Assembly (NCBI GenBank): GCA_001628405.1
Contig: LURN01000001.1
Coordinates: forward strand, 1-42,284
DNA: 42,284 nt
Direction: 5' to 3'
From: Candidatus Thioglobus sp. REDSEA-S12_B1
GTDB taxonomy: Bacteria > Pseudomonadota > Gammaproteobacteria > PS1 > Pseudothioglobaceae
Under the pieces are notes generated by a model, which did not search any database, was not told where the DNA came from, and saw only the letters and a list, made by a program, of their open reading frames with translations. The translations under genes and the position numbers were made by a program. Numbering within the stretch: the stretch's first letter is position 1; the number at the start of each line of letters is the position of its first letter. Shown here piece by piece: positions 34,085 to 42,284 of the stretch.

Positions 34085-35395
34085 ATGAAAAAATATCTTG
34101 CAGGTATGCTGATAGCGGCAACATTGTACTCGCCGGTATCAGTAGCTGAACCTACTGAAGTCCACTTTTGGCATGCTTTTACTGGCCGCCTAGGTGAACT
34201 AGTTGCAGCACAAGTTGATGATTTCAATGCAAGCCAAAGCGACTATAAAGTAGTTCAAACTCACAAGGGTAACTATTCTGAAACACTTAACTCTGGTATC
34301 GCAGCGTTCCGTGCCAATGAACAACCTCATATCCTAATGGTTTTTGAAGTTGGTACTGCATCAATGATGGCAGCCCGTGGCGCAGTTCGCCCAATGCACG
34401 AAGTCATGAAACTAAGTGGCGCAGAATTTGACCAAGACGCATATATTGGCGCTGTAAAAGGGTACTACACTTCTACAGAGGGTGACATGCTGTCTCTTCC
34501 ATTCAACGCATCAACTCCAGTTCTCTGGGTAAACCGCGATGCAATGGCTGCAGCTGGTGTTGATCCTGATACTGACCTTTCAACATGGCAGAGCGTTGGT
34601 ACAGCATTAACTGCACTAAAAGCTGGTGGTGAAGAGTGCCCACTTGTTACTGCGTGGCAAAGCTGGATTCACCTCGAGAACTTCTCAGCCTATCATGACG
34701 TGCCTTTTGCAACAAAAGACAACGGCTTTGCAGGTCTTGATACTGAGCTGACTTTAAATGGTCCAGCACAGGTTGCTCACCTTTCAGCGATGGGTCAATG
34801 GGCTAAGGATGGTAAGTTCATCTACACTGGTCGTAGAAACGAAGGCGGTGCAAACTTCCGTGCTGGCGAGTGTGCACTATTCACTGAAAGTTCAGCTGGA
34901 TATGCTGGTATCAAAAAAGAAGCGGAATTCGACTTTGAAGTTCGCCCATTACCATACTGGAAAGGAGTTGGAAACAGCCCTCAGAACACTATCATCGGTG
35001 GTGCTTCTTTATGGGTAATGGAAGGTCATAGTGACGCTGAGTATAAAGGTGCAGGTGAGTTCTTGAGCTACTTGTCGTCAACTGATGTTCAGGCACAATG
35101 GCACCAGGATACTGGCTATTTGCCTATTACAGCTGAGGCTGGCGATGCAACACGTGCGTCTGGCTTCTATGCTGCGAACCCAGGTACTGAAGTTGCTGTA
35201 CTGCAGATGACTGCTAATAAGCCAACCGCAAACTCTAATGGTTTACGTCTTGGATCTTATGACCAGATTCGCGGTATCATTGACGAGGAACTTGAGGCTA
35301 TTTGGTCTGGTGATAAATCAGCCCAAGAAGCGATGGATAGCGCAAAAGAGCGTGGTGATGCATTACTACGCCGCTTTGAGTCAGCAAATCGTTAA
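34085..35395 (+). CDS. ugpB: Glycerol-3-phosphate ABC transporter periplasmic binding protein
   Basis: A 436-residue extracellular solute-binding protein with a signal peptide (about 1-21, ending VAEP). It follows E. coli UgpB along its length: FWHAFTGRLGELV, HKGNYSETLNSGIAAFRA, MVFEVGTASMMAARGAVRP, LPFNASTPVLWVNRDA, TAWQSWIHLENFSA, FAGLDTELTLNGPAQV, IIGGASLWVMEGH, AQWHQDTGYLPIT and the ending RFESANR. UgpB delivers glycerol-3-phosphate or glycerophosphodiesters to UgpAE. The start at 34085 has a strong AAAGGAG ribosome binding site; the in-frame extension upstream to 33905 has no signal sequence. It is the first gene of ugpBAEC. Confidence 0.96.
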   Translation: MKKYLAGMLIAATLYSPVSVAEPTEVHFWHAFTGRLGELVAAQVDDFNASQSDYKVVQTHKGNYSETLNSGIAAFRANEQPHILMVFEVGTASMMAARGAVRPMHEVMKLSGAEFDQDAYIGAVKGYYTSTEGDMLSLPFNASTPVLWVNRDAMAAAGVDPDTDLSTWQSVGTALTALKAGGEECPLVTAWQSWIHLENFSAYHDVPFATKDNGFAGLDTELTLNGPAQVAHLSAMGQWAKDGKFIYTGRRNEGGANFRAGECALFTESSAGYAGIKKEAEFDFEVRPLPYWKGVGNSPQNTIIGGASLWVMEGHSDAEYKGAGEFLSYLSSTDVQAQWHQDTGYLPITAEAGDATRASGFYAANPGTEVAVLQMTANKPTANSNGLRLGSYDQIRGIIDEELEAIWSGDKSAQEAMDSAKERGDALLRRFESANR

Positions 35396-35409
35396 GATAT
35401 AAAAACAAT

Positions 35410-35432
35410 GGCAGGCCTACTTATGGCCTGCC
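35410..35432 (+). other. Strong stem-loop between ugpB and ugpA
   Basis: GGCAGGCC (35410-35417) pairs perfectly with GGCCTGCC (35425-35432) across a seven-base loop. There is no T-run after it. It sits 15 bases after the ugpB stop and probably protects or partly terminates the message so that UgpB is made in excess over the permeases. Confidence 0.75.
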
Positions 35433-35453
35433 TACTTTAATAAGGCAGAGCGT

Positions 35454-36335
35454 ATGAATCAACGCGTTACATTTCGTGGCTGGTGGTTGCCCATTTTACT
35501 AATTGCTCCACAAGTTATAATTTCTGCTGTTTTCTTTTTCTATCCAGCCGGTCAGGCGATTTGGCAGTCACTCTTTATCCCTGATCCTTTTGGTCTATCT
35601 TCAGTCTTTGTTGGACTAGGCAACTTTGAATTTCTTTTTAGTGATAAATTTTATCGTGCGTCTTTCGTAACCACTGCAGTATTTTCAATCCTCGTAACTC
35701 TGTGCTCAATGATTCCAGCGCTATTTCTTGCGGTTATGGCTGACAGACTAATTAAGGGCTCTGGTACATATCGTACAATGTTAATTTGGCCATATGCAGT
35801 GGCTCCAGCTATTGCAGGCGTTTTATGGTTATTTATGTTTAATACTCGTGTAGGAGTCGTATCTTGGTATCTTGGACAACTTGGTTATGATTGGAACCAT
35901 GTATTGAATGGTGGTGAAGCTATGGGTCTTGTGGTTGTTGCATCGGCTTGGGGACGTATTAGTTACAACTTTTTGTTCTTCTTAGCAGCACTCCAAGCAG
36001 TACCTCGATCTGTGATTGAAGCAGCAGCTATTGACGGCGCAAGATTCTGGAAACGTTTTTGGACAGTTGTCCTTCCCCTTTTATCGCCAACCGCTTTTTT
36101 CTTGTTGGTTGTAAATATCGTTTACTCATTCTTTGAGACTTTTGGTGTGATTCATACCATTACATCAGGCGGACCTCAGCAGTCAACAACTATATTAGTC
36201 TATAAAGTCTTTGCTGATGGATTTGTTGGTCAAGATCTTGGCTCTTCTGCTGCACAATCGGTCATCTTGTTATTTGTAGTCGGACTACTGACTATTATTC
36301 AATTTAAGTATATTGAAAAAAAGGTGCACTACTGA
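35454..36335 (+). CDS. ugpA: Glycerol-3-phosphate ABC transporter permease UgpA
   Basis: A 293-residue MalF-type inner membrane permease with six transmembrane helices. The EAA loop that contacts the ATPase is [20 protein letters not shown] (about 200-219). [18 protein letters not shown] at the N-terminus and [19 protein letters not shown] near residue 240 are typical of UgpA. It is the second gene of the ugpBAEC order known from E. coli and overlaps ugpE by one base (TGATG). Confidence 0.94.
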   Translation: MNQRVTFRGWWLPILLIAPQVIISAVFFFYPAGQAIWQSLFIPDPFGLSSVFVGLGNFEFLFSDKFYRASFVTTAVFSILVTLCSMIPALFLAVMADRLIKGSGTYRTMLIWPYAVAPAIAGVLWLFMFNTRVGVVSWYLGQLGYDWNHVLNGGEAMGLVVVASAWGRISYNFLFFLAALQAVPRSVIEAAAIDGARFWKRFWTVVLPLLSPTAFFLLVVNIVYSFFETFGVIHTITSGGPQQSTTILVYKVFADGFVGQDLGSSAAQSVILLFVVGLLTIIQFKYIEKKVHY

Positions 36336-37192
36336 TGGCTAATAAGATTAACGGAATGGTTGAAAAAAGAGGCTCAGGTTTATGGCTAACCCATGTCTTT
36401 ATGGTTTTTGGCGTTCTGATTATCTTTTTTCCCATTTGGCTAGCTTTCGTTGCCTCCACAGTGACTCAGCCTGAAATTGTTAAACCGCCTATGCCGCTAT
36501 GGCCGGGTGATCAGCTTTGGGAGAATTACTCAAAGGCTCTTGTCTCTGGTATCAATGTTCCTGTCTCAACAATGCTAGTGAACAGTTTCGTAATGGCAAT
36601 AAGCATAGCAGTTGGCAAAATTATCATCTCACTTTTGTCTGCATTTGCAATTGTATATTTTCGTTTTCCTGGTAGAAATTTTTTCTTCTGGATGATCTTT
36701 TTAACTTTGATGCTTCCTGTTGAAGTTCGTATTGTGCCGACATATGAAGTTGTCGCCAGTTTTGGTATGCTCAATAGCTATAGTGGACTAATTTTTCCTT
36801 TAATTGCCTCAGCTACTGCTACATTCCTGTTCAGACAATTTTTCTTGACTATTCCCGATGAATTGGCTGAGGCTTCACGAGTCGATGGTGCCAGCCCAAT
36901 GAGATTTTTTTGGGATATTGTTTTGCCAATGAGTAGGACAAACATTGCCGCCTTATTTGTAATCTTATTTATCTATGGTTGGAACCAATACCTCTGGCCA
37001 TTACTAATAACGACAGAGCCAGAGATGAATACAATTGTCATGGGAATCAAACAAATGTTTCCATCGGGTGATGATGTTGCTGATTGGCCTGTGATTATGG
37101 CCACCTCTATCCTCGCGATGATTCCACCTGTAATTGTTGTTGTGGGTATGCAGAGACTCTTTATTCGAGGCTTGGTAGATAGTGAAAAATAG
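36335..37192 (+). CDS. ugpE: Glycerol-3-phosphate ABC transporter permease UgpE
   Basis: A 285-residue MalG-type permease with six helices and the EAA motif [20 protein letters not shown] (about 185-204). [20 protein letters not shown] and [14 protein letters not shown] are characteristic of UgpE. It pairs with UgpA to form the transmembrane channel. It starts inside the ugpA stop codon, implying coupled translation, and ends 28 bases before ugpC. Confidence 0.94.
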   Translation: MANKINGMVEKRGSGLWLTHVFMVFGVLIIFFPIWLAFVASTVTQPEIVKPPMPLWPGDQLWENYSKALVSGINVPVSTMLVNSFVMAISIAVGKIIISLLSAFAIVYFRFPGRNFFFWMIFLTLMLPVEVRIVPTYEVVASFGMLNSYSGLIFPLIASATATFLFRQFFLTIPDELAEASRVDGASPMRFFWDIVLPMSRTNIAALFVILFIYGWNQYLWPLLITTEPEMNTIVMGIKQMFPSGDDVADWPVIMATSILAMIPPVIVVVGMQRLFIRGLVDSEK

Positions 37193-37220
37193 AATAAATT
37201 AAATAATATTAGGATCAAAT

Positions 37221-38276
37221 ATGGCTACAGTTTCCCTTAAAAATGTCAAAAAAAGTTTCGGTTCAACAGAAGTTATCCAAGGCATCTCAACTGACATTAA
37301 AGATGGTGAGTTTATCGTAATTGTTGGGCCCTCAGGCTGCGGTAAATCGACTTTACTTAGGATGATTGCTGGTTTAGAGACTGTTACAGAGGGAGAAATT
37401 TTTATTGATAGTGACCTTGTCAATGAGAAAGAACCCATGGATAGAGATATTGCTATGGTTTTTCAAAACTATGCGCTCTACCCACATATGTCCGTTCGCC
37501 AAAATATGGGTTATGGCCTAAAGATAGCCAAAATGCCAAAAGATCAGATTGAAACCAAAGTAGTTGCAGCTGCAAAATTACTTCAACTGGAAACATTGCT
37601 TGACCGAAGACCTAAACAACTTTCGGGAGGACAACGTCAGCGAGTTGCAATGGGTCGGGCGATTGTGCGCGAACCAGCTGTATTCTTATTCGACGAACCT
37701 TTATCAAACCTTGATGCAAAACTACGAGTTCAAATGCGACTGGAAATCCGAGAGTTACAAGAAAAACTAGGAGTGACATCACTTTACGTAACTCATGACC
37801 AGGTCGAAGCAATGACTATGGCAGACCGGATGATTGTAATGAGAGCTGGTGTTGCTGAACAAATTGGTACGCCGCTTGAGGTATATGAAACGCCGAGCTC
37901 AGTATTTGCAGCACAATTTATTGGAAGTCCCGCGATGAACATTATTGAGGGAAGTGTCAACAATCAAGAGACCTATATTCATGACTCAAAGATTGGGCCA
38001 GGACCAAAGGCAAATATTTCTGTGAAAATTGGGCTGCGACCCGAACATTTGATTCTTGACCCCAAGGGTCCAATTGAAATGACAATCCAGAACTCTGAGC
38101 CGCTAGGAGCAAACACCCTTTTACATGGAAAGCTAACATCAACAGGTGATGCTATTACAGCAAGCATTCCGGGTGTCTACTCTCCTGAAAAGAAGAATAC
38201 TAAAAAATGCTTTTCTGTTGATCCTGACAACATTCACTTGTTTGATTTGACAAGCGAAAAGCGATTAAAAGTATAA
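37221..38276 (+). CDS. ugpC: Glycerol-3-phosphate ABC transporter ATP-binding protein
   Basis: A 351-residue ATPase of the MalK/UgpC type (E. coli UgpC 356). Walker A is GPSGCGKST (about 37-45), signature [14 protein letters not shown], Walker [17 protein letters not shown]-loop [15 protein letters not shown]. The C-terminal MalK-like regulatory/TOBE domain (about 240-351) contains [10 protein letters not shown] and NTLLHGKL. It completes a four-gene ugpBAEC system. The phosphodiesterase ugpQ found in E. coli is not present downstream, so the cell may import glycerol-3-phosphate only or have glpQ elsewhere. Confidence 0.95.
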   Translation: MATVSLKNVKKSFGSTEVIQGISTDIKDGEFIVIVGPSGCGKSTLLRMIAGLETVTEGEIFIDSDLVNEKEPMDRDIAMVFQNYALYPHMSVRQNMGYGLKIAKMPKDQIETKVVAAAKLLQLETLLDRRPKQLSGGQRQRVAMGRAIVREPAVFLFDEPLSNLDAKLRVQMRLEIRELQEKLGVTSLYVTHDQVEAMTMADRMIVMRAGVAEQIGTPLEVYETPSSVFAAQFIGSPAMNIIEGSVNNQETYIHDSKIGPGPKANISVKIGLRPEHLILDPKGPIEMTIQNSEPLGANTLLHGKLTSTGDAITASIPGVYSPEKKNTKKCFSVDPDNIHLFDLTSEKRLKV

Positions 38277-38364
38277 GTTTTGTATTATGCAATAAATTAA
38301 TCAGAAGCAAACTTCTCCTTAACAACTCCTATTCTTCATCTAGTCTTTATATTTTTAATCTACA

Positions 38365-38925
38365 ATGTCTGAAATGTATTCAAAATTACTCGTCTTTCTA
38401 ACGTTGATTATGTATTCAGTTGGATCATCTGCTAACCAAACTATAGATGGCACATCTCCAAATTCGATGCCAGTCGTTGACTATGTTGATCTGGATCGTT
38501 TTATGGGCGATTGGTATGTAATTGCCAATATCCCAACATTTCTTGAAAAAGATGCATACAACCCTCTCGAAAATTATAAGCTCGAAAACGATGGAACTAT
38601 TTCAACCACGTTTACTTTTAATAAAGGTAGTTTGGATGGTCCCGAAAAGATATATCGCCCCCGCGGTTTTGTGACTGATAAGGAAACGAATGCAATCTGG
38701 GGTATGCAATTCATTTGGCCAATAAAGGCTGATTACAGAATTGTTTATTTGGATGACAGCTATCAACAAACTATTATTGGAAGAAATAGTCGAGATTATG
38801 TTTGGATTATGGCGAGAACACCGAAAATCTCTGAAGATGACTACTCAAAATTGGTCAATCATATTGTCTCTCTTGGTTACGATATAAGCAACCTGAAAAA
38901 AGCAGTTCACGCTAATAATGATTAA
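38365..38925 (+). CDS. Lipocalin-family protein (Blc-like, apparently not lipidated)
   Basis: A 186-residue protein with an N-terminal signal peptide (about 1-23, ending SSA-NQ) and a lipocalin barrel. The family motif GDWYVIANIP (GxW, about residues 49-51) is clear, followed by IYRPRGFVTDKETNAIWGMQF and IIGRNSRDYVWIMARTP, which resemble bacterial lipocalin Blc. Blc itself is an outer-membrane lipoprotein, but here no Cys stands at the signal-peptide cleavage region, so the protein is probably soluble in the periplasm. It may carry a lysophospholipid or fatty acid. An in-frame second ATG at 38374 is possible. It follows ugpC by 88 bases. Confidence 0.88.
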   Translation: MSEMYSKLLVFLTLIMYSVGSSANQTIDGTSPNSMPVVDYVDLDRFMGDWYVIANIPTFLEKDAYNPLENYKLENDGTISTTFTFNKGSLDGPEKIYRPRGFVTDKETNAIWGMQFIWPIKADYRIVYLDDSYQQTIIGRNSRDYVWIMARTPKISEDDYSKLVNHIVSLGYDISNLKKAVHANND

Positions 38926-38933
38926 TAAAGTGA

Positions 38934-38952
38934 GGCTTCCCTATAGGAGGCT
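38934..38952. terminator. Possible bidirectional terminator at the lipocalin/DUF2200 end-to-end junction
   Basis: GGCTTCC (38934-38940) pairs with GGAGGCT (38946-38952), with two G-U pairs, around a five-base loop. The right arm enters the stop codon of the DUF2200 gene. A T-rich run occurs on the plus strand only about 15 bases further (38967-38972), so efficiency is doubtful. Confidence 0.35.
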
Positions 38953-39304
38953 AGATCCTTAAAATTTTTTCCATCGATTTGCCCTTTGCAAGCTCGTCGA
39001 TCATTTTATCTAAGTATCGAATTTCTTTAAGGGTGGGCTCTTCAATATCCTCTACCCTAACGCCACAAACAACACCTTGAATCAAGGCTCGTGAGGGATT
39101 TAACTGAGGAGCCTCTTGAATAAAGGTTTCAAAATCAATTTCTTTTTGGATTTGATTATTTAACTCTTTTTTAGTGTAACCAGTTAGCCAACAAATAATC
39201 TGATCGACTTCTGAGTTAGTGCGCCCTTTTTTTTCTGCTTTAGAAATGTAAAGCGGATAAATACTTGCGAAGCTCATTTTATATATTCGATCTGCTTGAG
39301 ACAT
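38951..39304 (-). CDS. DUF2200 family protein
   Basis: A 117-residue soluble protein matching DUF2200: the opening [20 protein letters not shown], then [10 protein letters not shown] (about 36-45) and the C-terminal [20 protein letters not shown] are typical of the family. Function is unknown. It is encoded on the minus strand, convergent with the lipocalin gene (26-base gap). The iclR gene starts elsewhere, 118 bases upstream of its ATG, on the same strand. The region 39305-39422 shows no gene. Confidence 0.85.
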   Translation of the reverse strand: MSQADRIYKMSFASIYPLYISKAEKKGRTNSEVDQIICWLTGYTKKELNNQIQKEIDFETFIQEAPQLNPSRALIQGVVCGVRVEDIEEPTLKEIRYLDKMIDELAKGKSMEKILRI

Positions 39305-39422
39305 GTCGAGTAAATTAAATAAACAGAAATATCATTCTACATTAATTTAATTCAGGGTTTGAAATCAATTGGCTGATGATGCTTTTATCTATTGAGAAAC
39401 TAAAAAACTCAAAAATAAAAAA

Positions 39423-40127
39423 TTAATTTCCAAAAGCTTTACAAACTTTTTTAGAGATAGTTAGCAAAACTTTTAGATAGTTTTTTATATTATCTTCAGT
39501 AAATCTATTTACAAGACCCGACAATGATATTACACCGATTAATTCATTTTCACGTCCCAAGACAGGAATTGAAATACCTGCAATATCAGGGTCACGCTCA
39601 CCAAGACTAATATAGTATCCCTGTTCTTGAATAATCTTAGACTGAGATGTTTCAGGACTAACAAACGCTTCTAATACTTTCCCAGAAGAACCAACATTGA
39701 GCGGAGTAATTTCCCCTTCATCGATATGATAACGCATCCTTCTTTTGGAGTTTTCACAATAGAGAACTACGCCAGAATTACCTCTTAATACATGAAAAGC
39801 AGCAGTCTCTTCCGTTTTTTCAACGAGCTCTATAAGGACAGGGCGAATAATATTTCCAAGTTGAAAATCTCTATAAATTAATCCAACTTTCCAGAGTGCA
39901 GAACCTAGATGAAAAATACCATCATGATCCCGAGAAAGATAGCCAAACTTTTCAAGAGATGTGCTAAGTCGCAGAATTGTAGCTTTATTCAGGCCAGTTC
40001 TTTGAGCAAGCTCTTTCAGTGCAAGACCATTATCACCCATATTAAATGCTTCAAGTAAACTCAGCGCCCTCTCCACTGACTCTACTCCACTTTTGATAGG
40101 TTTTGATTTTTCCATCGACTCACTCAT
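39423..40127 (-). CDS. IclR-family transcriptional regulator
   Basis: A 234-residue regulator. The N-terminal winged helix-turn-helix (about 15-75) has SVERALSLLEAFN and LKELAQRTGLNKATILRLSTS. The C-terminal effector domain (about 90-230) contains AAFHVLRGNSGVVLYCEN and AGISIPVLGRENELIGVISLSG, usual for IclR sensors of small carboxylic or aromatic ligands. It is divergent from the PotD-like binding-protein gene, with 185 bases between holding several TGAAAC half-sites. It is likely an autoregulator and regulator of that transport operon. The inducer is unknown. Confidence 0.92.
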   Translation of the reverse strand: MSESMEKSKPIKSGVESVERALSLLEAFNMGDNGLALKELAQRTGLNKATILRLSTSLEKFGYLSRDHDGIFHLGSALWKVGLIYRDFQLGNIIRPVLIELVEKTEETAAFHVLRGNSGVVLYCENSKRRMRYHIDEGEITPLNVGSSGKVLEAFVSPETSQSKIIQEQGYYISLGERDPDIAGISIPVLGRENELIGVISLSGLVNRFTEDNIKNYLKVLLTISKKVCKAFGN

Positions 40128-40195
40128 TTATTTATTATATTAATTTGATGATTTAAATATAAACAAATTCACTCTAACATTTTTTATATTTTGTC

Positions 40196-40224
40196 TTGAC
40201 TTTTATTTCATTATACAGCAAAAT
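40196..40224 (+). promoter_or_regulatory. Sigma-70-like promoter for the PotD-like operon
   Basis: TTGACT at 40196-40201 matches the -35 box at five of six positions. After 17 bases comes CAAAAT (40219-40224), a weak -10 (four of six). It lies about 90 bases before the ATG at 40313, with the operator-like repeats placed immediately downstream. Inference from spacing only. Confidence 0.45.
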
Positions 40225-40250
40225 GAAACTTATGTTTCGTAGAATGAAAC
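40224..40250. promoter_or_regulatory. Operator-like inverted and direct TGAAAC repeats (likely IclR sites)
   Basis: TGAAAC at 40224-40229 and GTTTC at 40234-40238 form an inverted repeat; a second TGAAAC at 40245-40250 repeats the first 21 bases on, two helical turns. TGAAAC/GTTTCA half-sites are also those of KdgR, an IclR-family regulator. The site lies over the probable transcription start of the PotD-like operon, next to the divergent iclR gene. Confidence 0.55.
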
Positions 40251-40312
40251 ATTATTAAGGAGAGAATCCGGGTTAAATTTCTAACCAGGAAAAATATAAA
40301 AGGAGATTACAA

Positions 40313-41371
40313 ATGAAAAAATACTCAAAAATAGTGTGTTTAGCACTATCAATGGGAATGGCAGTTGGTCTTAGTAATGTTGCTAAAGCTGATGGACATT
40401 CTGTAATGTTTGCATCATGGGGCGGATCGTTCCAAGATGCGCTTAGATCATCTATGCTAGCTCCAGCTGCAGCAGATCTAGGCATTGAAGTCAAAGAAGA
40501 CACAACGAACGGTATTCAAGATATTCGTGCACAGATTTCTGCTAATGCTGTAGCTTGGGATGTAGCTGAAATGGAACTTTCTGCATGTGAAACTCTTTCA
40601 AGAGATGGAATGTTAGAGCCGATCGACTACAAAATGGTTGATGCATCAGGAATACCATCTGATTTAAGACAAGACAACTATATTGGCTTTATTAACTTTA
40701 CAAAAGTAATCGCTTACAGAAAAGATCAGTTTGGCGATAACGGTCCACAAAGCTGGGCAGATTTTTGGGATGTTGAAAAATTCCCAGGAAAGCGAGGCAT
40801 GCATGGAAAGGTTAACTATAACCTAGAGGCTGCTCTTATGGCTGACGGTGTAGATAAGAGCGAAATTTATAGTGTTCTTTCTACTAAAGCAGGACAGGAG
40901 CGCGCTTGGGCAAAACTTGCTGAAATCGTTCCACACGTGACAGTATGGTACCGTGGGGGTTCTCAATCAGCACAAATACTTCGCGATGGTGAAGTGGATG
41001 TAGTCCATATGGGACACAACCGTGTTGAGAGTGTTGCAAACTCTGGTGTAGATGTTGCTTATACATTCCAAGATGGTACGATGGATGTTGATTGCCTTCT
41101 TGTTCCAAAAGGTGCGCCAAATTATGAGAATGCAATGCACTTAATCAATTCTGTATTGTCAGCTAAATCTCAGGCTACATTGGCTAAAACAATGCCTCTT
41201 GGACCTGTAAACAAGTATGCATTTGATGCAGGTGTTCTAAGTATTGAGCAAGCAAAGAATGTTAATACTCATCCAGACAATTATGATAAGCAACTGTTAG
41301 TTGATCCAAATTTCTATATTGGTCAACTGGATATGCTAACAGAGCGCTTTGATACGCTTATCCAGCAATAG
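40313..41371 (+). CDS. PotD-like periplasmic substrate-binding protein (polyamine family)
   Basis: A 352-residue extracellular solute-binding protein with a signal peptide (about 1-26, ending AKADG). SVMFASWGGSFQDALRS at the mature start, PQSWADFWDVEKFPGKRGM, VVHMGHNRVESVANSG and DGTMDVDCLLVPKGAPN place it in the PotD/spermidine-putrescine binding group. The ligand may be any small cation or amine; in this group ligands vary. The ATG follows AAAAGGAGATTACAA, a strong site. It is divergent from an IclR regulator and probably first in an operon with the downstream ATPase. Confidence 0.9.
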   Translation: MKKYSKIVCLALSMGMAVGLSNVAKADGHSVMFASWGGSFQDALRSSMLAPAAADLGIEVKEDTTNGIQDIRAQISANAVAWDVAEMELSACETLSRDGMLEPIDYKMVDASGIPSDLRQDNYIGFINFTKVIAYRKDQFGDNGPQSWADFWDVEKFPGKRGMHGKVNYNLEAALMADGVDKSEIYSVLSTKAGQERAWAKLAEIVPHVTVWYRGGSQSAQILRDGEVDVVHMGHNRVESVANSGVDVAYTFQDGTMDVDCLLVPKGAPNYENAMHLINSVLSAKSQATLAKTMPLGPVNKYAFDAGVLSIEQAKNVNTHPDNYDKQLLVDPNFYIGQLDMLTERFDTLIQQ

Positions 41372-41384
41372 AAAGGATAAAATG

Positions 41385-41414
41385 TAAGGGTGCAGTTTAG
41401 TTACTGCACCCTTA
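41385..41414 (+). terminator. Strong hairpin after the PotD-like gene (partial terminator or stabiliser)
   Basis: TAAGGGTGCAG (41385-41395) pairs perfectly over 11 bases with CTGCACCCTTA (41404-41414) across an eight-base loop. A T-rich stretch follows from about 41418, after AAA. It sits 13 bases after the stop codon and before the ATPase gene, and probably reduces read-through so that the binding protein is more abundant. Confidence 0.7.
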
Positions 41415-41465
41415 AAATTTGTGTTATTTTTTATTTTTTTTTGGATTTAACCAAGGATAAAGTGT

Positions 41466-42203
41466 ATGTCAAATACAGAGCACGAAAATCAAAAATCTTT
41501 ACCCATCGGTATCAAAAACTTAAGCAAGTCTTATGGCGATGTTTATGCTCTTGAGGATGTTTCATTAGATATTAAGGCTGGTGAATTTATAACCTTACTC
41601 GGCCCCTCTGGATCAGGGAAAACAACATTGTTGATGACTATAGCAGGATTTGTTAGTCCAGACCAGGGTAGTATTTACTTTGGCCAGCAAGAAATGACCA
41701 TGACGCCGCCTCATATGAGGGGATTGGGAATGGTGTTTCAGAATTATGCAATCTTTCCACACATGGATGTACGGGGAAATATTGCCTTTGGCATGCGAAA
41801 GTCCGGCCTTTCAAAAACAGAACTAAACCGGCGTATTGATGAGACCCTTGAACTGATAAAGCTCCAGGGATATGGTAAGCGCAGCGCAGATGAACTCTCC
41901 GGCGGTCAGCGGCAGCGTGTTGCACTGGCCAGGGCATTGATCAAACAGCCTAAGGTTCTGCTGCTGGATGAACCGTCGCTGGGTCTTGCGCCCATGGTGG
42001 TCACGGAAATATTTCGCACTCTGCGTGCTCTTCGCGATGACGAGACAACAATTTTCCTGGTGGAACAGAACGCCCGCCGGGCGCTGCAGGTAGCCGACAG
42101 GGGCTACGTCTTGGAACGTGGCCAAATCACGCTCGAAGGCACCGGACAGCATCTTCTAGACGATGAAAAAATACAGCAGACCTACCTAGGTAAACGAGCC
42201 TGA
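41466..42203 (+). CDS. ABC ATPase: PotA-like N-terminal half joined to a LivF-like C-terminal tail
   Basis: A 245-residue frame. Residues 1 to about 170 are PotA-like: Walker A GPSGSGKTT (about 43-51), FQNYAIFPHMDVRGNI, signature [15 protein letters not shown] and Walker B VLLLDEPS. In PotA proteins the next words are usually LSNLDAKLR and a TOBE domain follows, giving about 350 residues. Here the text switches to LGLAPMVVTEIFRTLRAL, TIFLVEQNARRALQVADRGY and QQTYLGKRA, which are LivF (branched-chain amino acid) sequences. The DNA also becomes visibly richer in G+C from about 41,750-41,900 on. The protein has no TOBE domain. This is either a genuine domain swap through the conserved Walker B region or an assembly chimera at the contig end. 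Confidence 0.75.
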   Translation: MSNTEHENQKSLPIGIKNLSKSYGDVYALEDVSLDIKAGEFITLLGPSGSGKTTLLMTIAGFVSPDQGSIYFGQQEMTMTPPHMRGLGMVFQNYAIFPHMDVRGNIAFGMRKSGLSKTELNRRIDETLELIKLQGYGKRSADELSGGQRQRVALARALIKQPKVLLLDEPSLGLAPMVVTEIFRTLRALRDDETTIFLVEQNARRALQVADRGYVLERGQITLEGTGQHLLDDEKIQQTYLGKRA

Positions 42204-42220
42204 CAGCACCCCTCGTGCTG
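42204..42220 (+). terminator. Hairpin after the chimeric ATPase stop codon
   Basis: CAGCAC (42204-42209) pairs with GTGCTG (42215-42220) around five bases, directly after the TGA stop. No T-run follows. The remaining 64 bases to the window end show no gene and are G+C-rich relative to the rest of the window. Confidence 0.4.
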
Positions 42221-42284
42221 TAGACGGGCCGACATTCATTCAGTAAAGTTAATGGATCAGGGGAACCCCCACTCTGCCCAAATT

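Noticed and set aside
38305..38318. AGAAG/CTTCT hairpin after ugpC as terminator
   Set aside because: Only five pairs and no T-run, too weak to call.

Overview
The window looks like chromosomal DNA of a free-living marine gammaproteobacterium with a compact, AT-rich genome. The ihfB-rpsA-cmk block, the lpt/mla-type neighbourhood murA-hisG-hisD, divergent ffh/ypjD, full-length lepA, and the Uup, UbiG, IHF-beta and RpsA sequences are all gammaproteobacterial in character. Many genes overlap by 1-11 bases or abut tail to tail. A SUP05/Thioglobaceae-like bacterium is my guess, but no marker here proves it.

Layout. 1-572: 5' part of a fatty-acid desaturase cut by the window edge. 787-862: tRNA-Lys. 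914-6314 (minus): ihfB, rpsA, cmk, lysS, a TPR protein and ccmH. 6351-8739 (plus): uup and a HAD phosphatase. 8736-10733 (minus): a small membrane protein and uvrC. 10738-14488 (plus): a start-less mlaC, murA, short-form hisG and hisD. 14489-19801 (minus): an orphan ABC ATPase, three tandem EamA transporters behind a methyltransferase, and a DUF6580/DUF4430 pair. 19884-24322: ffh (minus), ypjD and a GFA-family protein (plus), lepA (minus). 24374-27087 (plus): bcp, ubiG and an acyl-CoA ligase. 27148-28916: a DUF2306-like protein, a small secreted protein and a PhyH dioxygenase. 28968-31758: divergent znuA / znuCB. 31831-33772: a homocysteine S-methyltransferase and a secreted beta-propeller-like protein. 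34085-38276: ugpBAEC. 38365-40127: a lipocalin, a DUF2200 protein and an IclR regulator. 40313-42203: a PotD-like binding protein and an ABC ATPase that changes family half way.

How the genes work together. The left half is mostly housekeeping: translation, DNA repair, cell wall, histidine and ubiquinone. The right half is nutrient acquisition: zinc (znuABC), glycerol-3-phosphate or a related phosphodiester (ugp), and a polyamine-like substrate under likely IclR control. The DUF4430/DUF6580 pair is a candidate corrinoid or other small-molecule uptake module. Both periplasmic binding-protein operons carry a strong stem-loop directly after the binding-protein gene, a common way to keep that protein in excess. 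The ugp leader also contains an intrinsic-terminator-like hairpin between the probable promoter region and the ugpB ribosome binding site.

Two places look like sequence junctions. Near 10,733-10,740 the divergent uvrC and mlaC genes meet head to head, mlaC has no start codon or signal peptide, and the expected mlaFED genes are absent. Near 41,990 a PotA-like ATPase turns into a LivF-like one, with a rise in G+C towards the window end. Either could be a real rearrangement or an assembly chimera. Coordinates were read by eye. Family assignments come from remembered sequence motifs, not database searches.
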